NCBI GenBank assembly: GCA_013812465.1
Contig: JACCTK010000178.1
Coordinates: 1-8,307 of the forward strand
Direction: 5' to 3'
Length of the DNA stretch: 8,307 nt
From: Actinomycetota bacterium
Lineage (GTDB): Bacteria > Actinomycetota > Thermoleophilia > Gaiellales > Gaiellaceae
The notes under the pieces were generated by a model. It was not told where the DNA came from, did not search any database, and worked only from the letters and a program-made list of their open reading frames with translations. The translations under genes were made by a program, and so were the position numbers. Shown one piece after another: positions 1-5,156 of this stretch; position 1 is the first letter of the stretch, and the number at the start of each line of letters is the position of its first letter.

Positions 1-312
1 CGGCTTCCGACCCGCCCACGCCATCCCCTTCGCCGCGGAGATCCCGACGAGGAGCGCGCCCACAAGGCCCGGGCCTTGCGTGACCGCGACCCTGCTGATC
101 TCGTCGAACGTGGTTTCCGCCTCTGCGAGCGCCTCCCGCACAACTGGCGTAACGAGCTCGAGGTGCCTGCGCGAGGCGATCTCGGGCACGACGCCGCCAT
201 AACGGACATGAAGCGCAGCCTGCGAGGACACGACGGACGAGAGCACTTTTCCCTCCTGCGTCACGACTGCCGCGGCTGTCTCATCACACGACGTCTCGAT
301 CCCCAAGATCAC
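1..312 (-). CDS. tsaD: tRNA N6-threonylcarbamoyladenosine transferase subunit TsaD (5' part only)
   Basis: Only the first 104 codons lie in the window; the gene continues past base 1. TsaD (Kae1/Gcp/YgjD, ASKHA fold) transfers the threonylcarbamoyl group to A37 of ANN-decoding tRNAs, working with TsaB and TsaE in the cytoplasm. Visible family signatures are GIETSCDET at residues 4-12, the [16 protein letters not shown] block at about 38-53 and [14 protein letters not shown] at about 78-91. The metal-binding HxxxH comes just downstream of the window and cannot be checked. The start is GTG (312-310), preceded by GGAGAAGG at a good distance. It overlaps the rimI stop in a GTGA arrangement, so translation is probably coupled. 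Identification is very secure. Confidence 0.96.
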   Translation of the reverse strand, partial: MILGIETSCDETAAAVVTQEGKVLSSVVSSQAALHVRYGGVVPEIASRRHLELVTPVVREALAEAETTFDEISRVAVTQGPGLVGALLVGISAAKGMAWAGRKP

Positions 313-773
313 GATGCCTTCTCCGACTGGGCCGACTCCCGCCACATGATCAGCGCATCCTCACGGTTATCGGTGTAGTACCCGCGCCGGATGCCGCGCG
401 ACTCGAAACCGAGCTGCTCGTAGAGCCGGATCGCGTTCACGTTCGAGACGCGCACCTCGAGGGTGTAGCCGCGGCGGCGGTCTTCTGCCGTCACGTCAAA
501 GACGTGCTCCAGGAGGTCGGTCGCGATACCGCGACGTCTGTGCTCGGGCGCGACGGCGACGTTCATCACGTGCCAGGCGTCGACATAGCGGGAGATGAAC
601 GCGAAGCCGACGAGCTCACCGGACTCGAGGCACGCGCCGATCGCCAGCGCGCTCGGTTTCCGCAGCTCGGCGGCGAACATCGAGCGGGACCACGGCGTCG
701 GGTACGACGCGCGCTCGATGACCTCGACGGTGTCGAGATCGCCCATCTCCAGCCGCCGGAGCTCCATGCTCAC
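309..773 (-). CDS. rimI: Ribosomal protein bS18-alanine N-acetyltransferase (RimI-type GNAT)
   Basis: A 154-residue single-domain GNAT acetyltransferase. In characterised bacteria RimI acetylates the N-terminal alanine of ribosomal protein S18 using acetyl-CoA. Seen here: motif [19 protein letters not shown], with the acetyl-CoA pyrophosphate loop RRRGIA at residues 79-84, and the RimI-like C-terminal block [18 protein letters not shown] with its conserved Asn and Tyr. Length matches the family (about 150). The longest start is GTG at 773, overlapping the tsaB stop as GTGA; an ATG two codons later (767) is also possible. Position between tsaB and tsaD is the classical bacterial arrangement tsaE-tsaB-rimI-tsaD and supports RimI over a generic GNAT. 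Substrate is inferred. Confidence 0.9.
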   Translation of the reverse strand: MSMELRRLEMGDLDTVEVIERASYPTPWSRSMFAAELRKPSALAIGACLESGELVGFAFISRYVDAWHVMNVAVAPEHRRRGIATDLLEHVFDVTAEDRRRGYTLEVRVSNVNAIRLYEQLGFESRGIRRGYYTDNREDALIMWRESAQSEKAS

Positions 774-1360
774 GCGGGGCTAGGCGCCTTCGCATCGGGC
801 GCTCGCACATAGAGCGGCATGAGCTCCTCGGCCGGCCCGAACTCGCGCGCGAGCGCCGCGTGCAGGCGGGCATGCGGGAGGTGAATCACGTCATCGTCGG
901 GAGGAACGAGCGCGCCTTTGCGCTCGAGGGTCGCTCGGTGCCGGACTGCCCCGTTTCCGACGCAGGTCACGCCGGGCTCGAGCTCGAGGTCGTCCGGAGA
1001 GGCCACGCTCGGGCCGAGGACGAACACCTCTCGCCTGCGAGCGTCCACGACCGGGAACGCGCCGTCCCTGGCGGCGGCAAGCGCGTCGAGGGTGGAGATG
1101 CCTGCCGCCGGCAGGTCGAGGCAGAGCGCAAGCCCCTGGGCGAGCGCAAGGCCGATTCTCGTGCTCGTGAAGCTTCCCGGCCCGGTGCCGACGACGAGCG
1201 CGTCGAGATCGGCGGTGGTCGCATGCGCAGCTCGCAGCAGCGCGTGGACATCATCCAACACCGTGCGAGCGACCGATACCCGCTCGCCGAGCACGCGGCC
1301 GTCGTCGACGAGCGCGCTCGTTGCGACGTCCGTGGCGGTATCGAAGGCGAGGAGGAGCAT
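770..1360 (-). CDS. tsaB: t6A biosynthesis scaffold/dimerisation protein TsaB
   Basis: A 196-residue TsaB (YeaZ), the inactive ASKHA-fold partner that dimerises with TsaD and is needed for t6A37 formation. The N-terminus MLLLAFDTATDVATSALV is the family opening, and residues 58-70 carry the GTGPGSFTSTRIG signature. The protein is shorter than the E. coli version (about 230 residues), mostly at the C-terminus, which is common in actinobacteria. I chose the ATG at 1360 rather than the longer open frame upstream because the family begins at LLLAFDT, because AGAAGG lies nine bases before it, and because the ATG shares one base with the tsaE stop (TAATG). The stop overlaps the rimI GTG. Confidence 0.94.
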   Translation of the reverse strand: MLLLAFDTATDVATSALVDDGRVLGERVSVARTVLDDVHALLRAAHATTADLDALVVGTGPGSFTSTRIGLALAQGLALCLDLPAAGISTLDALAAARDGAFPVVDARRREVFVLGPSVASPDDLELEPGVTCVGNGAVRHRATLERKGALVPPDDDVIHLPHARLHAALAREFGPAEELMPLYVRAPDAKAPSPA

Positions 1361-1809
1361 TACCCGATGCCTTCTAGCAGCGCCGGTTCTGCGGCGGCGA
1401 TCTCGAGTCGCCGCCGATTCCCCCCCGCGTGCTCGATGCGCACGGCAAGGCGGGCCGGAGGAAACGCCTCGAGCCCTGCCTCCGGCCACTCGACGAAGAC
1501 GATCGCGTCGTCGAAGTACGGCTCGAGGTCGCCCCACTCTGCTGGCGAAAGCCCGCTGAAGCGGAAGAGGTCGAGGTGCGACACATCGGCCGCTCGCCCC
1601 CGGTGCCGGTGCCCGATCGTGAACGTGGGGCTCGTGACCGGCGCGGCGACGCCGAGCGCCCGGCAGGCGCCGCGGACGAATGTCGTCTTCCCGCTCCCGA
1701 GCTCGCCCGAAAGCGTGACGACATCGCCCGGATGGAGCTTGCTCACGAGCCGCGCCGCGACCGCCTCGGTCTCCTCCGCCGAGGCCGTGGCGACCACCCT
1801 GGCGCGCAC
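1360..1809 (-). CDS. tsaE: tRNA threonylcarbamoyladenosine biosynthesis ATPase TsaE
   Basis: A 149-residue P-loop ATPase (YjeE) that binds and resets the TsaB-TsaD complex during t6A synthesis. The Walker A motif GELGSGKTT is at residues 35-43, followed by the family blocks TSPTFTI (about 59-65), HLDLFRF and FVEWPE, the last corresponding to the Trp-containing C-terminal motif. Length is typical. The start is GTG at 1809; there is one base between it and the TGA of the upstream glycosylase gene, and no strong Shine-Dalgarno is seen, so it is probably translated by re-initiation after that gene. Its stop overlaps the tsaB ATG by one base. Confidence 0.94.
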   Translation of the reverse strand: MRARVVATASAEETEAVAARLVSKLHPGDVVTLSGELGSGKTTFVRGACRALGVAAPVTSPTFTIGHRHRGRAADVSHLDLFRFSGLSPAEWGDLEPYFDDAIVFVEWPEAGLEAFPPARLAVRIEHAGGNRRRLEIAAAEPALLEGIG

Positions 1810-1810
1810 G

Positions 1811-2467
1811 TCAGAACAGGCCGAGCTGGACGGCCTCGGGCTCGTGCTCCACGGCGGGTGGAGCCTCCACTGGAGCGAGCGGCTCCTGCGCCTGCTCGAG
1901 CAGCGCGGGAATTTGCGCGAAGTCCTCCTCCAGCACCTTCAGCATCGACGGCGTGTAGAGCGCGGCCGCCGGGTGGTAGAGCGGGTAGAGGGACACCTTG
2001 CGGGATGCGAGCGTGACCTCCTGCGGCTGCCCGTGCACGCGCGTGATGCCGGCCGGGCGACCCGAGAGCAGCTTCGTCGAGAAGTTCCCGAGCGTGGCCA
2101 CGAGAGTCGGCTCGATGAGCTCGATCTTTCGAAAGAGATGTGGCTCGCACGCGGAGATCTCGTCAGGCACAGGATCGCGGTTACCGGGCGGGCGGCACAT
2201 GAGCACGTTGGCGATGTAGACATCGCTTCTCGCGAGTCCGATCCCGGCAAGCAGCTTCTCGAGGAGCTTCCCGGCCTGCCCGACGAACGGGATTCCCTGT
2301 TGATCCTCGTGGAACCCAGGGGCCTCTCCGACAAACATGAGATCCGCGTTCGGGCTCCCGGCGCCGAAGACGACCTGCGTTCGTCCGGCGGCGAGCGCGC
2401 ACTTCGTGCACGTCGCCGTCTGCTCCGCGTACTCCCGGAGCGCCGCTGCGCGCTCGACGGCATCCAT
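1811..2467 (-). CDS. Family 4 (Fe-S) uracil-DNA glycosylase with C-terminal clamp-binding motif
   Basis: A 218-residue type 4 uracil-DNA glycosylase, which removes uracil from DNA to start base excision repair. The four cysteines expected to hold the 4Fe-4S cluster are present: C20 and C23 (CTKC), C91 and C107. Motif 1 is GEAPG at 47-51, followed by the family block GIPFVGQAG (58-66); the second active-site motif is HPAA at 165-168. After residue 190 the protein has a low-complexity Glu/Pro/Ala tail ending exactly in QLGLF (214-218), which fits the bacterial sliding-clamp consensus QL[S/D]LF. The ATG at 2467 lacks a clear Shine-Dalgarno but has TAGACT nine bases upstream. It heads the run of coupled t6A genes, with its stop one base before tsaE. 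Enzyme family is secure; the clamp link is inference. Confidence 0.93.
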   Translation of the reverse strand: MDAVERAAALREYAEQTATCTKCALAAGRTQVVFGAGSPNADLMFVGEAPGFHEDQQGIPFVGQAGKLLEKLLAGIGLARSDVYIANVLMCRPPGNRDPVPDEISACEPHLFRKIELIEPTLVATLGNFSTKLLSGRPAGITRVHGQPQEVTLASRKVSLYPLYHPAAALYTPSMLKVLEEDFAQIPALLEQAQEPLAPVEAPPAVEHEPEAVQLGLF

Positions 2468-2476
2468 TGGAACCGC

Positions 2477-2504
2477 AGTCTACGGCGCGCTTCGGATGCG
2501 TCAG
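2477..2504 (-). promoter_or_regulatory. Candidate sigma-70-type promoter of the glycosylase-t6A operon
   Basis: On the minus strand CTGACG (2504-2499) is followed after 16 bases by TAGACT (2482-2477), matching TTGACA/TATAAT loosely and the actinobacterial TANNNT -10 well. The -10 ends nine bases before the ATG at 2467, which would give a transcript with almost no leader. The -35 overlaps the stop codon of the mini membrane gene. This is a pattern match only. Confidence 0.4.
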
Positions 2505-2713
2505 TCGTCCGGCTGAGGCGAAGCCTCGTCACCGCGACGCGCATACAGAAGCAGCCCCAAGCCGACGGCCGCGGCCCCGACGATCACACCGGCGATCTGC
2601 TTCAGACCGAAACCATCTCCGTTTCAGATGCCGAGCGGCTCCGTGAGCGTCGAGAGCACGAGCAGAACCGCACCCACCGCGGCCGCGATGCCACCAATCA
2701 GTCTCTGATCCAT
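2501..2713 (-). pseudogene. Two-helix mini membrane protein interrupted by an in-frame TGA
   Basis: From ATG 2713, with GGAAGGGAC as ribosome binding site, the frame encodes 29 residues, a TGA at 2626-2624, then 40 more residues in the same frame to a TGA at 2503-2501. The first half is a hydrophobic helix (IGGIAAAVGAVLLVLSTL, from residue 6); after the TGA comes NGDGFGLKQ and a second helix (IAGVIVGAAAVGLGLLLY), then a basic and acidic tail ending SPQPDD. Together they form a normal 70-position two-helix protein. From memory, similar minis in many genomes have a Gly-rich GIG..GFGxKQ turn where the TGA lies. GGA or CGA to TGA would be one base. Either a young nonsense mutation, a read-through codon or a sequencing error; the 29-residue product alone would have one helix. 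Function unknown. Confidence 0.6.
2607..2627 (-). other. Stem-loop enclosing the in-frame TGA
   Basis: On the minus strand CTGAAAC (2627-2621) can pair with GTTTCGG (2613-2607), one pair being a G-U, leaving the seven-base loop GGAGATG. The TGA of the mini membrane gene is inside the left arm. The pairing is directly visible; whether it affects decoding is unknown. Confidence 0.35.
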
Positions 2714-2771
2714 CGTTCGTCCCTTCCACGACGGATCGTTCGCCGGACGGCCTGGTTTGCCTACAGCTGCG

Positions 2772-2996
2772 TCAATGACCGCAGCCGCACGAGCCGCCGC
2801 AGCAGCCGCCGCCGCTCGCACGTGGCGCGGCGGAGGCGACGCCGACTTTCGCCGCGCCGTGCACCGCGAACGTCGAGAGCTGCTTCAGCACCTTCGCGGC
2901 GCCGCAGTCGGGGCAGACCACCGCTTGCTCGCTCGAACGGACGAGCTCCTCGAAATGCGACTCGCACTCCATGCATGCGTACTCGTAGATCGGCAC
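2772..2996 (-). CDS. FmdB-family zinc-ribbon protein with Cys/Gly-rich tail
   Basis: A 74-residue small protein starting MPIYEYACMEC, the hallmark of the FmdB/CxxC_CXXC_SSSS regulatory family. Two CxxC knuckles (C8/C11 and C28/C31) should bind one zinc ion. The family name comes from a putative regulator of formamidase genes, but most members have no proven role. The C-terminus carries a second Cys cluster, GGGCCGGSCGCGH (C65, C66, C70, C72), which could bind another metal. The start is GTG at 2996; no Shine-Dalgarno is visible, but TACACT sits seven bases upstream, fitting a leaderless start. It is the first gene of the leftward block, 58 bp ahead of the mini membrane gene, and is divergent from the GNAT gene. 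Confidence 0.88.
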   Translation of the reverse strand: MPIYEYACMECESHFEELVRSSEQAVVCPDCGAAKVLKQLSTFAVHGAAKVGVASAAPRASGGGCCGGSCGCGH

Positions 2997-3021
2997 GCGC
3001 CCGAGTGTACTGTCGGAGCCC
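2997..3021. promoter_or_regulatory. 25-bp divergent promoter with overlapping -10 elements
   Basis: The whole gap between the fmdB and GNAT start codons is 25 bp. TACACT on the minus strand (3009-3004) lies seven bases from the fmdB GTG, and TACTGT on the plus strand (3008-3013) lies eight bases from the GNAT GTG. The two hexamers share two base pairs. Both fit TANNNT, and both predict transcripts starting at or next to the start codon. No convincing -35 is seen for either, and any -35 would lie inside the opposite coding region. Confidence 0.45.
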
Positions 3022-3609
3022 GTGGAACGGTGGACGGCGCCCGTGCTCGAAGGCCGAATCGTGCGACTCGAGCCGCTGTCGCGGGAGCACGAGGACGGAC
3101 TGTGGGTGGCGTCTCGCGACGAACGAGCCTGGCGCTGGCTCAGCGTCGTTCAGCCCGAGAACAGGGACGAGTGGCGGGCGTGGATGGCGCAAGCACTCTC
3201 CGCCGCCGAGGCAGAGACCGAGATCCCCTTTGTGACACTGTGTCACAAGAAGGTTGTCGGATCGACGCGGTTCCTCGCGCTCCGCCCGGAGCACCGCTCG
3301 GTCGAGATCGGCTGGACGTGGCTTCACCCATCGGTCTGGAGCACGGGCGCCAACGTCGCGGCGAAGCTGCTTCAGCTCGAGCACGCCTTCGAAGCGTGGG
3401 GCTGCCGTCGCGTCGAGCTCAAGACCGATGCGCTGAACGAGCGATCGCGCGGGGCGCTCGTGGCATTGGGCGCGACGTTCGAGGGGATCCACCGCAAGCA
3501 CATGCTCGTGCGGGGCGGCGAGAACCGAGACAGCGCCTGGTACAGCGTCACGGACGACGACTGGCCCGCGGTGCGCGCGCGTCTCGAGGCGCGGCTAGCA
3601 GCCATGTAG
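3022..3609 (+). CDS. GNAT acetyltransferase, RimJ/RimL-like (Acetyltransf_3 type)
   Basis: A 195-residue GNAT enzyme expected to transfer acetyl from acetyl-CoA to an amine, possibly a protein N-terminus; the substrate cannot be told. The N-terminal strand LEGRIVRLEPLSREHEDGLW is typical of the RimJ/RimL group, and the acetyl-CoA region EIGWTWLHPSVWSTGAN followed by AKLLQLEHAFEAWGCRRVELKTDALNERS matches the family, with the STGAN turn in place of the usual G-T-G-V-N loop. Residues 70-76 (FVTLCHK) are encoded by a 19-bp palindrome and sit in the loop just before the VVGSTRF strand. GTG 3022 is the only reasonable start; GGAG is only three bases away. It is followed after 53 bp by the fused pan gene; co-transcription is possible but a functional link is not evident. 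Confidence 0.85.
   Translation: MERWTAPVLEGRIVRLEPLSREHEDGLWVASRDERAWRWLSVVQPENRDEWRAWMAQALSAAEAETEIPFVTLCHKKVVGSTRFLALRPEHRSVEIGWTWLHPSVWSTGANVAAKLLQLEHAFEAWGCRRVELKTDALNERSRGALVALGATFEGIHRKHMLVRGGENRDSAWYSVTDDDWPAVRARLEARLAAM
3230..3248. repeat. Interspersed palindrome, copy 1 (inside the GNAT gene)
   Basis: TTGTGACACTGTGTCACAA is a perfect odd palindrome with nine-base arms around a single T at 3239. Its 15-bp core recurs at 4345-4359 with A in the centre, and the right flank is also shared (GTGTCACAAG). Here it is read as part of FVTLCHK. Confidence 0.75.
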
Positions 3610-3662
3610 CACGCTGCTACCCTCCGGCTGCCCGGTATCCGGACACGGAACTGGAGCCAACA

Positions 3663-5156
3663 ATGATCGAGCGAATCCAAGTTGTGGGCGCGCGTGGACG
3701 CGTCGGTTCCGCAGTGAGCGCGCGTCTCGCTGAGCGCGGCCTCGCTCTCGAGGCCGACGAGCCGGGGCTCGCGCTGCTCTGTGTCCCCGACCGCGCGATC
3801 GCGGAGGTCGCGCGAGGGATCGTGCCCGGTCCGTGGATCGCGCACGTGAGTGGAGCGACACCGCTGGTAGCGCTCGACCCCCACGAACGCCGCTTCGGGA
3901 TGCACCCGCTGCAGTCGTTCTCCAAAACGCGCGGGCCCGAGCAGCTCGACGGCGCCTGGGCGGCGGTGACCGCGGAGACTGACGCAGCACGTGCCGTCGG
4001 CTTCTGGCTCGCCGAGACTCTGGGTCTGCGCCCGTTCGACCTCGACGACGAGGGTCGCGCGGCCTACCACGCGGGGGCGGCTGTGGCCTCGAACTACCTC
4101 GTCACCTTGCGCCACGCCGCCGGCTCGCTCCTCGAAGCAGCCGACGCGCCACCCGAGGCTCTCGATCCGCTGATGCGAGGCGTGATCGACAACGGCTTCG
4201 AGCTCACCGGCCCGATCGCGCGCGGTGACTGGGAGACGGTCGAACGGCATCTCGCCGCGATCCGCGAGCAACGCCCGGAGTTCGAGAAGCTCTATCTGGT
4301 GTTGGCGGAGGGGACTGCAGTGATCGCCGGCACAGAGCTGCCAAGTGACACAGTGTCACAAGGAGCAGCGGGTGGCGCTCCCAAGGTCTGTCGGACGATC
4401 TCGGATCTCCGAGCAGAGCTCGGGCGGGGCTCGGGCTCGATCGGGCTGGTTCCCACGATGGGGTCTCTTCATGAAGGACATCTCTCGCTCCTCCGAGCGG
4501 CGCGCTCCGAGTGCGACACGGTCGTCATGAGCCTCTTCGTCAACCCCGCGCAGTTCGCCGACCGTGTCGATCTCGGCCGCTACCCGCGAGACGAAGCGCG
4601 AGACATCGCGCTCGCCGAGGAGATCGGCGTCGATCTCGTCTTCGCGCCCTCCGCCGACGAGATGTACCCCGAGGGCTTCCAGACCTGGGTCGAGGTGACC
4701 GAGCTCGGAGCGAGCCTCGAAGGCGAGTTCCGGCCAGAGCATTTCCGCGGCGTGGCCACGATCGTCCTCAAGCTCATCTCCATCGCACGACCGACGCGCA
4801 TCTACTTCGGGCAGAAGGACGCGCAACAGGTGGAGGTGATCCGTCGAATGATCCGGGATCTCGCGCTCGAGGTCGAGCTCCGCGTCCTCCCCACAGTCCG
4901 CGACGCCGACGGGCTCGCCCTCTCCTCACGCAACGTCCTGCTCTCCGCCGAGGAAAGACAGCGCGCTCTGGCCTTCTCCCGTGCGCTCGCAACCCGCGAC
5001 CCCGCCGCCGCGCGCAAGCTCCTCGCCGAGTCGAACGGCCTCGCCGTCGACTACCTCGAGATCGTCGATTTCGACCCGCGCGCTCTCGTCGGCGCCGTAC
5101 GCGTCGGCGATATCCGCCTTATCGACAACATGCCACTGGAAGGAGACGCGAAATGA
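3663..5156 (+). CDS. panC: Fused DUF2520/Rossmann oxidoreductase (putative ketopantoate reductase) and pantothenate synthetase
   Basis: One uninterrupted 497-codon frame from ATG 3663, with GGAG eight bases upstream, to the TGA overlapping panB. Residues 1 to about 218 are a Rossmann-like plus DUF2520 protein: dinucleotide loop VGARGRVG (8-15), HVSGA (61-65), MHPLQSF (80-86) and the helical DUF2520 part (AAYHAGAAVASNYL onward). Residues from about 240 are PanC, which joins pantoate and beta-alanine using ATP: PTMGSLHEGH (264-273), FVNPAQF (292-298), YFGQKDAQQ (381-389), SSRN (421-424). The PanC C-terminus is a little shorter than usual. DUF2520 genes often neighbour panC; I recall PanG of Francisella, an alternative ketopantoate reductase, as related, but am not certain. 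A GTG at 4320 with a strong ribosome site could also yield free PanC of 278 residues. PanC is certain, the reductase role inferred. Confidence 0.9.
   Translation: MIERIQVVGARGRVGSAVSARLAERGLALEADEPGLALLCVPDRAIAEVARGIVPGPWIAHVSGATPLVALDPHERRFGMHPLQSFSKTRGPEQLDGAWAAVTAETDAARAVGFWLAETLGLRPFDLDDEGRAAYHAGAAVASNYLVTLRHAAGSLLEAADAPPEALDPLMRGVIDNGFELTGPIARGDWETVERHLAAIREQRPEFEKLYLVLAEGTAVIAGTELPSDTVSQGAAGGAPKVCRTISDLRAELGRGSGSIGLVPTMGSLHEGHLSLLRAARSECDTVVMSLFVNPAQFADRVDLGRYPRDEARDIALAEEIGVDLVFAPSADEMYPEGFQTWVEVTELGASLEGEFRPEHFRGVATIVLKLISIARPTRIYFGQKDAQQVEVIRRMIRDLALEVELRVLPTVRDADGLALSSRNVLLSAEERQRALAFSRALATRDPAAARKLLAESNGLAVDYLEIVDFDPRALVGAVRVGDIRLIDNMPLEGDAK
4307..4322 (+). promoter_or_regulatory. 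Internal ribosome binding site and GTG for stand-alone PanC
   Basis: GGAGGGG (4307-4313), six bases, then GTG (4320-4322) lies in frame inside the DUF2520-PanC reading frame, just after the DUF2520 domain ends. Starting here gives 278 residues, the normal PanC length. The Shine-Dalgarno is among the strongest in the window. Internal initiation is inferred. Confidence 0.45.
4345..4359. repeat. Interspersed palindrome, copy 2 (DUF2520-PanC junction)
   Basis: GTGACACAGTGTCAC is a perfect seven-base-arm palindrome centred on A4352. It is the core of copy 1 with T replaced by A, and it is followed by the same AAG. It encodes residues SDTVSQ (228-233), in the linker between the two domains, in a different reading frame from copy 1. 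Confidence 0.75.

Noticed and set aside
1361..1537. N-terminal extension of TsaB
   Set aside because: The open frame continues upstream, but that sequence is Arg-rich, lies over tsaE, and the family starts at LLLAFDT; the TAATG overlap fixes the start at 1360.
2607..2627. Selenocysteine insertion at the TGA
   Set aside because: A stem-loop is present, but it includes the TGA itself rather than following it as bacterial SECIS elements do, no redox motif surrounds the codon, and no sel genes are in the window.
2714..2821. N-terminal extension of the mini membrane protein
   Set aside because: The extension reads through the fmdB gene as an Ala/Arg-rich stretch; the ATG at 2713 has its own good ribosome site.
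860..3235. Very long plus-strand open frame opposite the t6A operon
   Set aside because: It is antisense to five recognisable genes, is rich in Arg and Ser with no family motifs, and is explained by the high GC content and codon bias of the real minus-strand genes.
3230..3248. CRP/cAMP receptor binding site (TGTGA...TCACA)
   Set aside because: The half-sites match CRP, and a cyclase gene lies nearby, but the spacer is seven bases instead of six, both copies lie within coding sequence, and neither is next to a promoter.
3596..3619. Terminator after the GNAT gene
   Set aside because: TAGCAGC and GCTGCTA can pair with a ten-base loop, but the stem overlaps the stop codon and no run of T follows.
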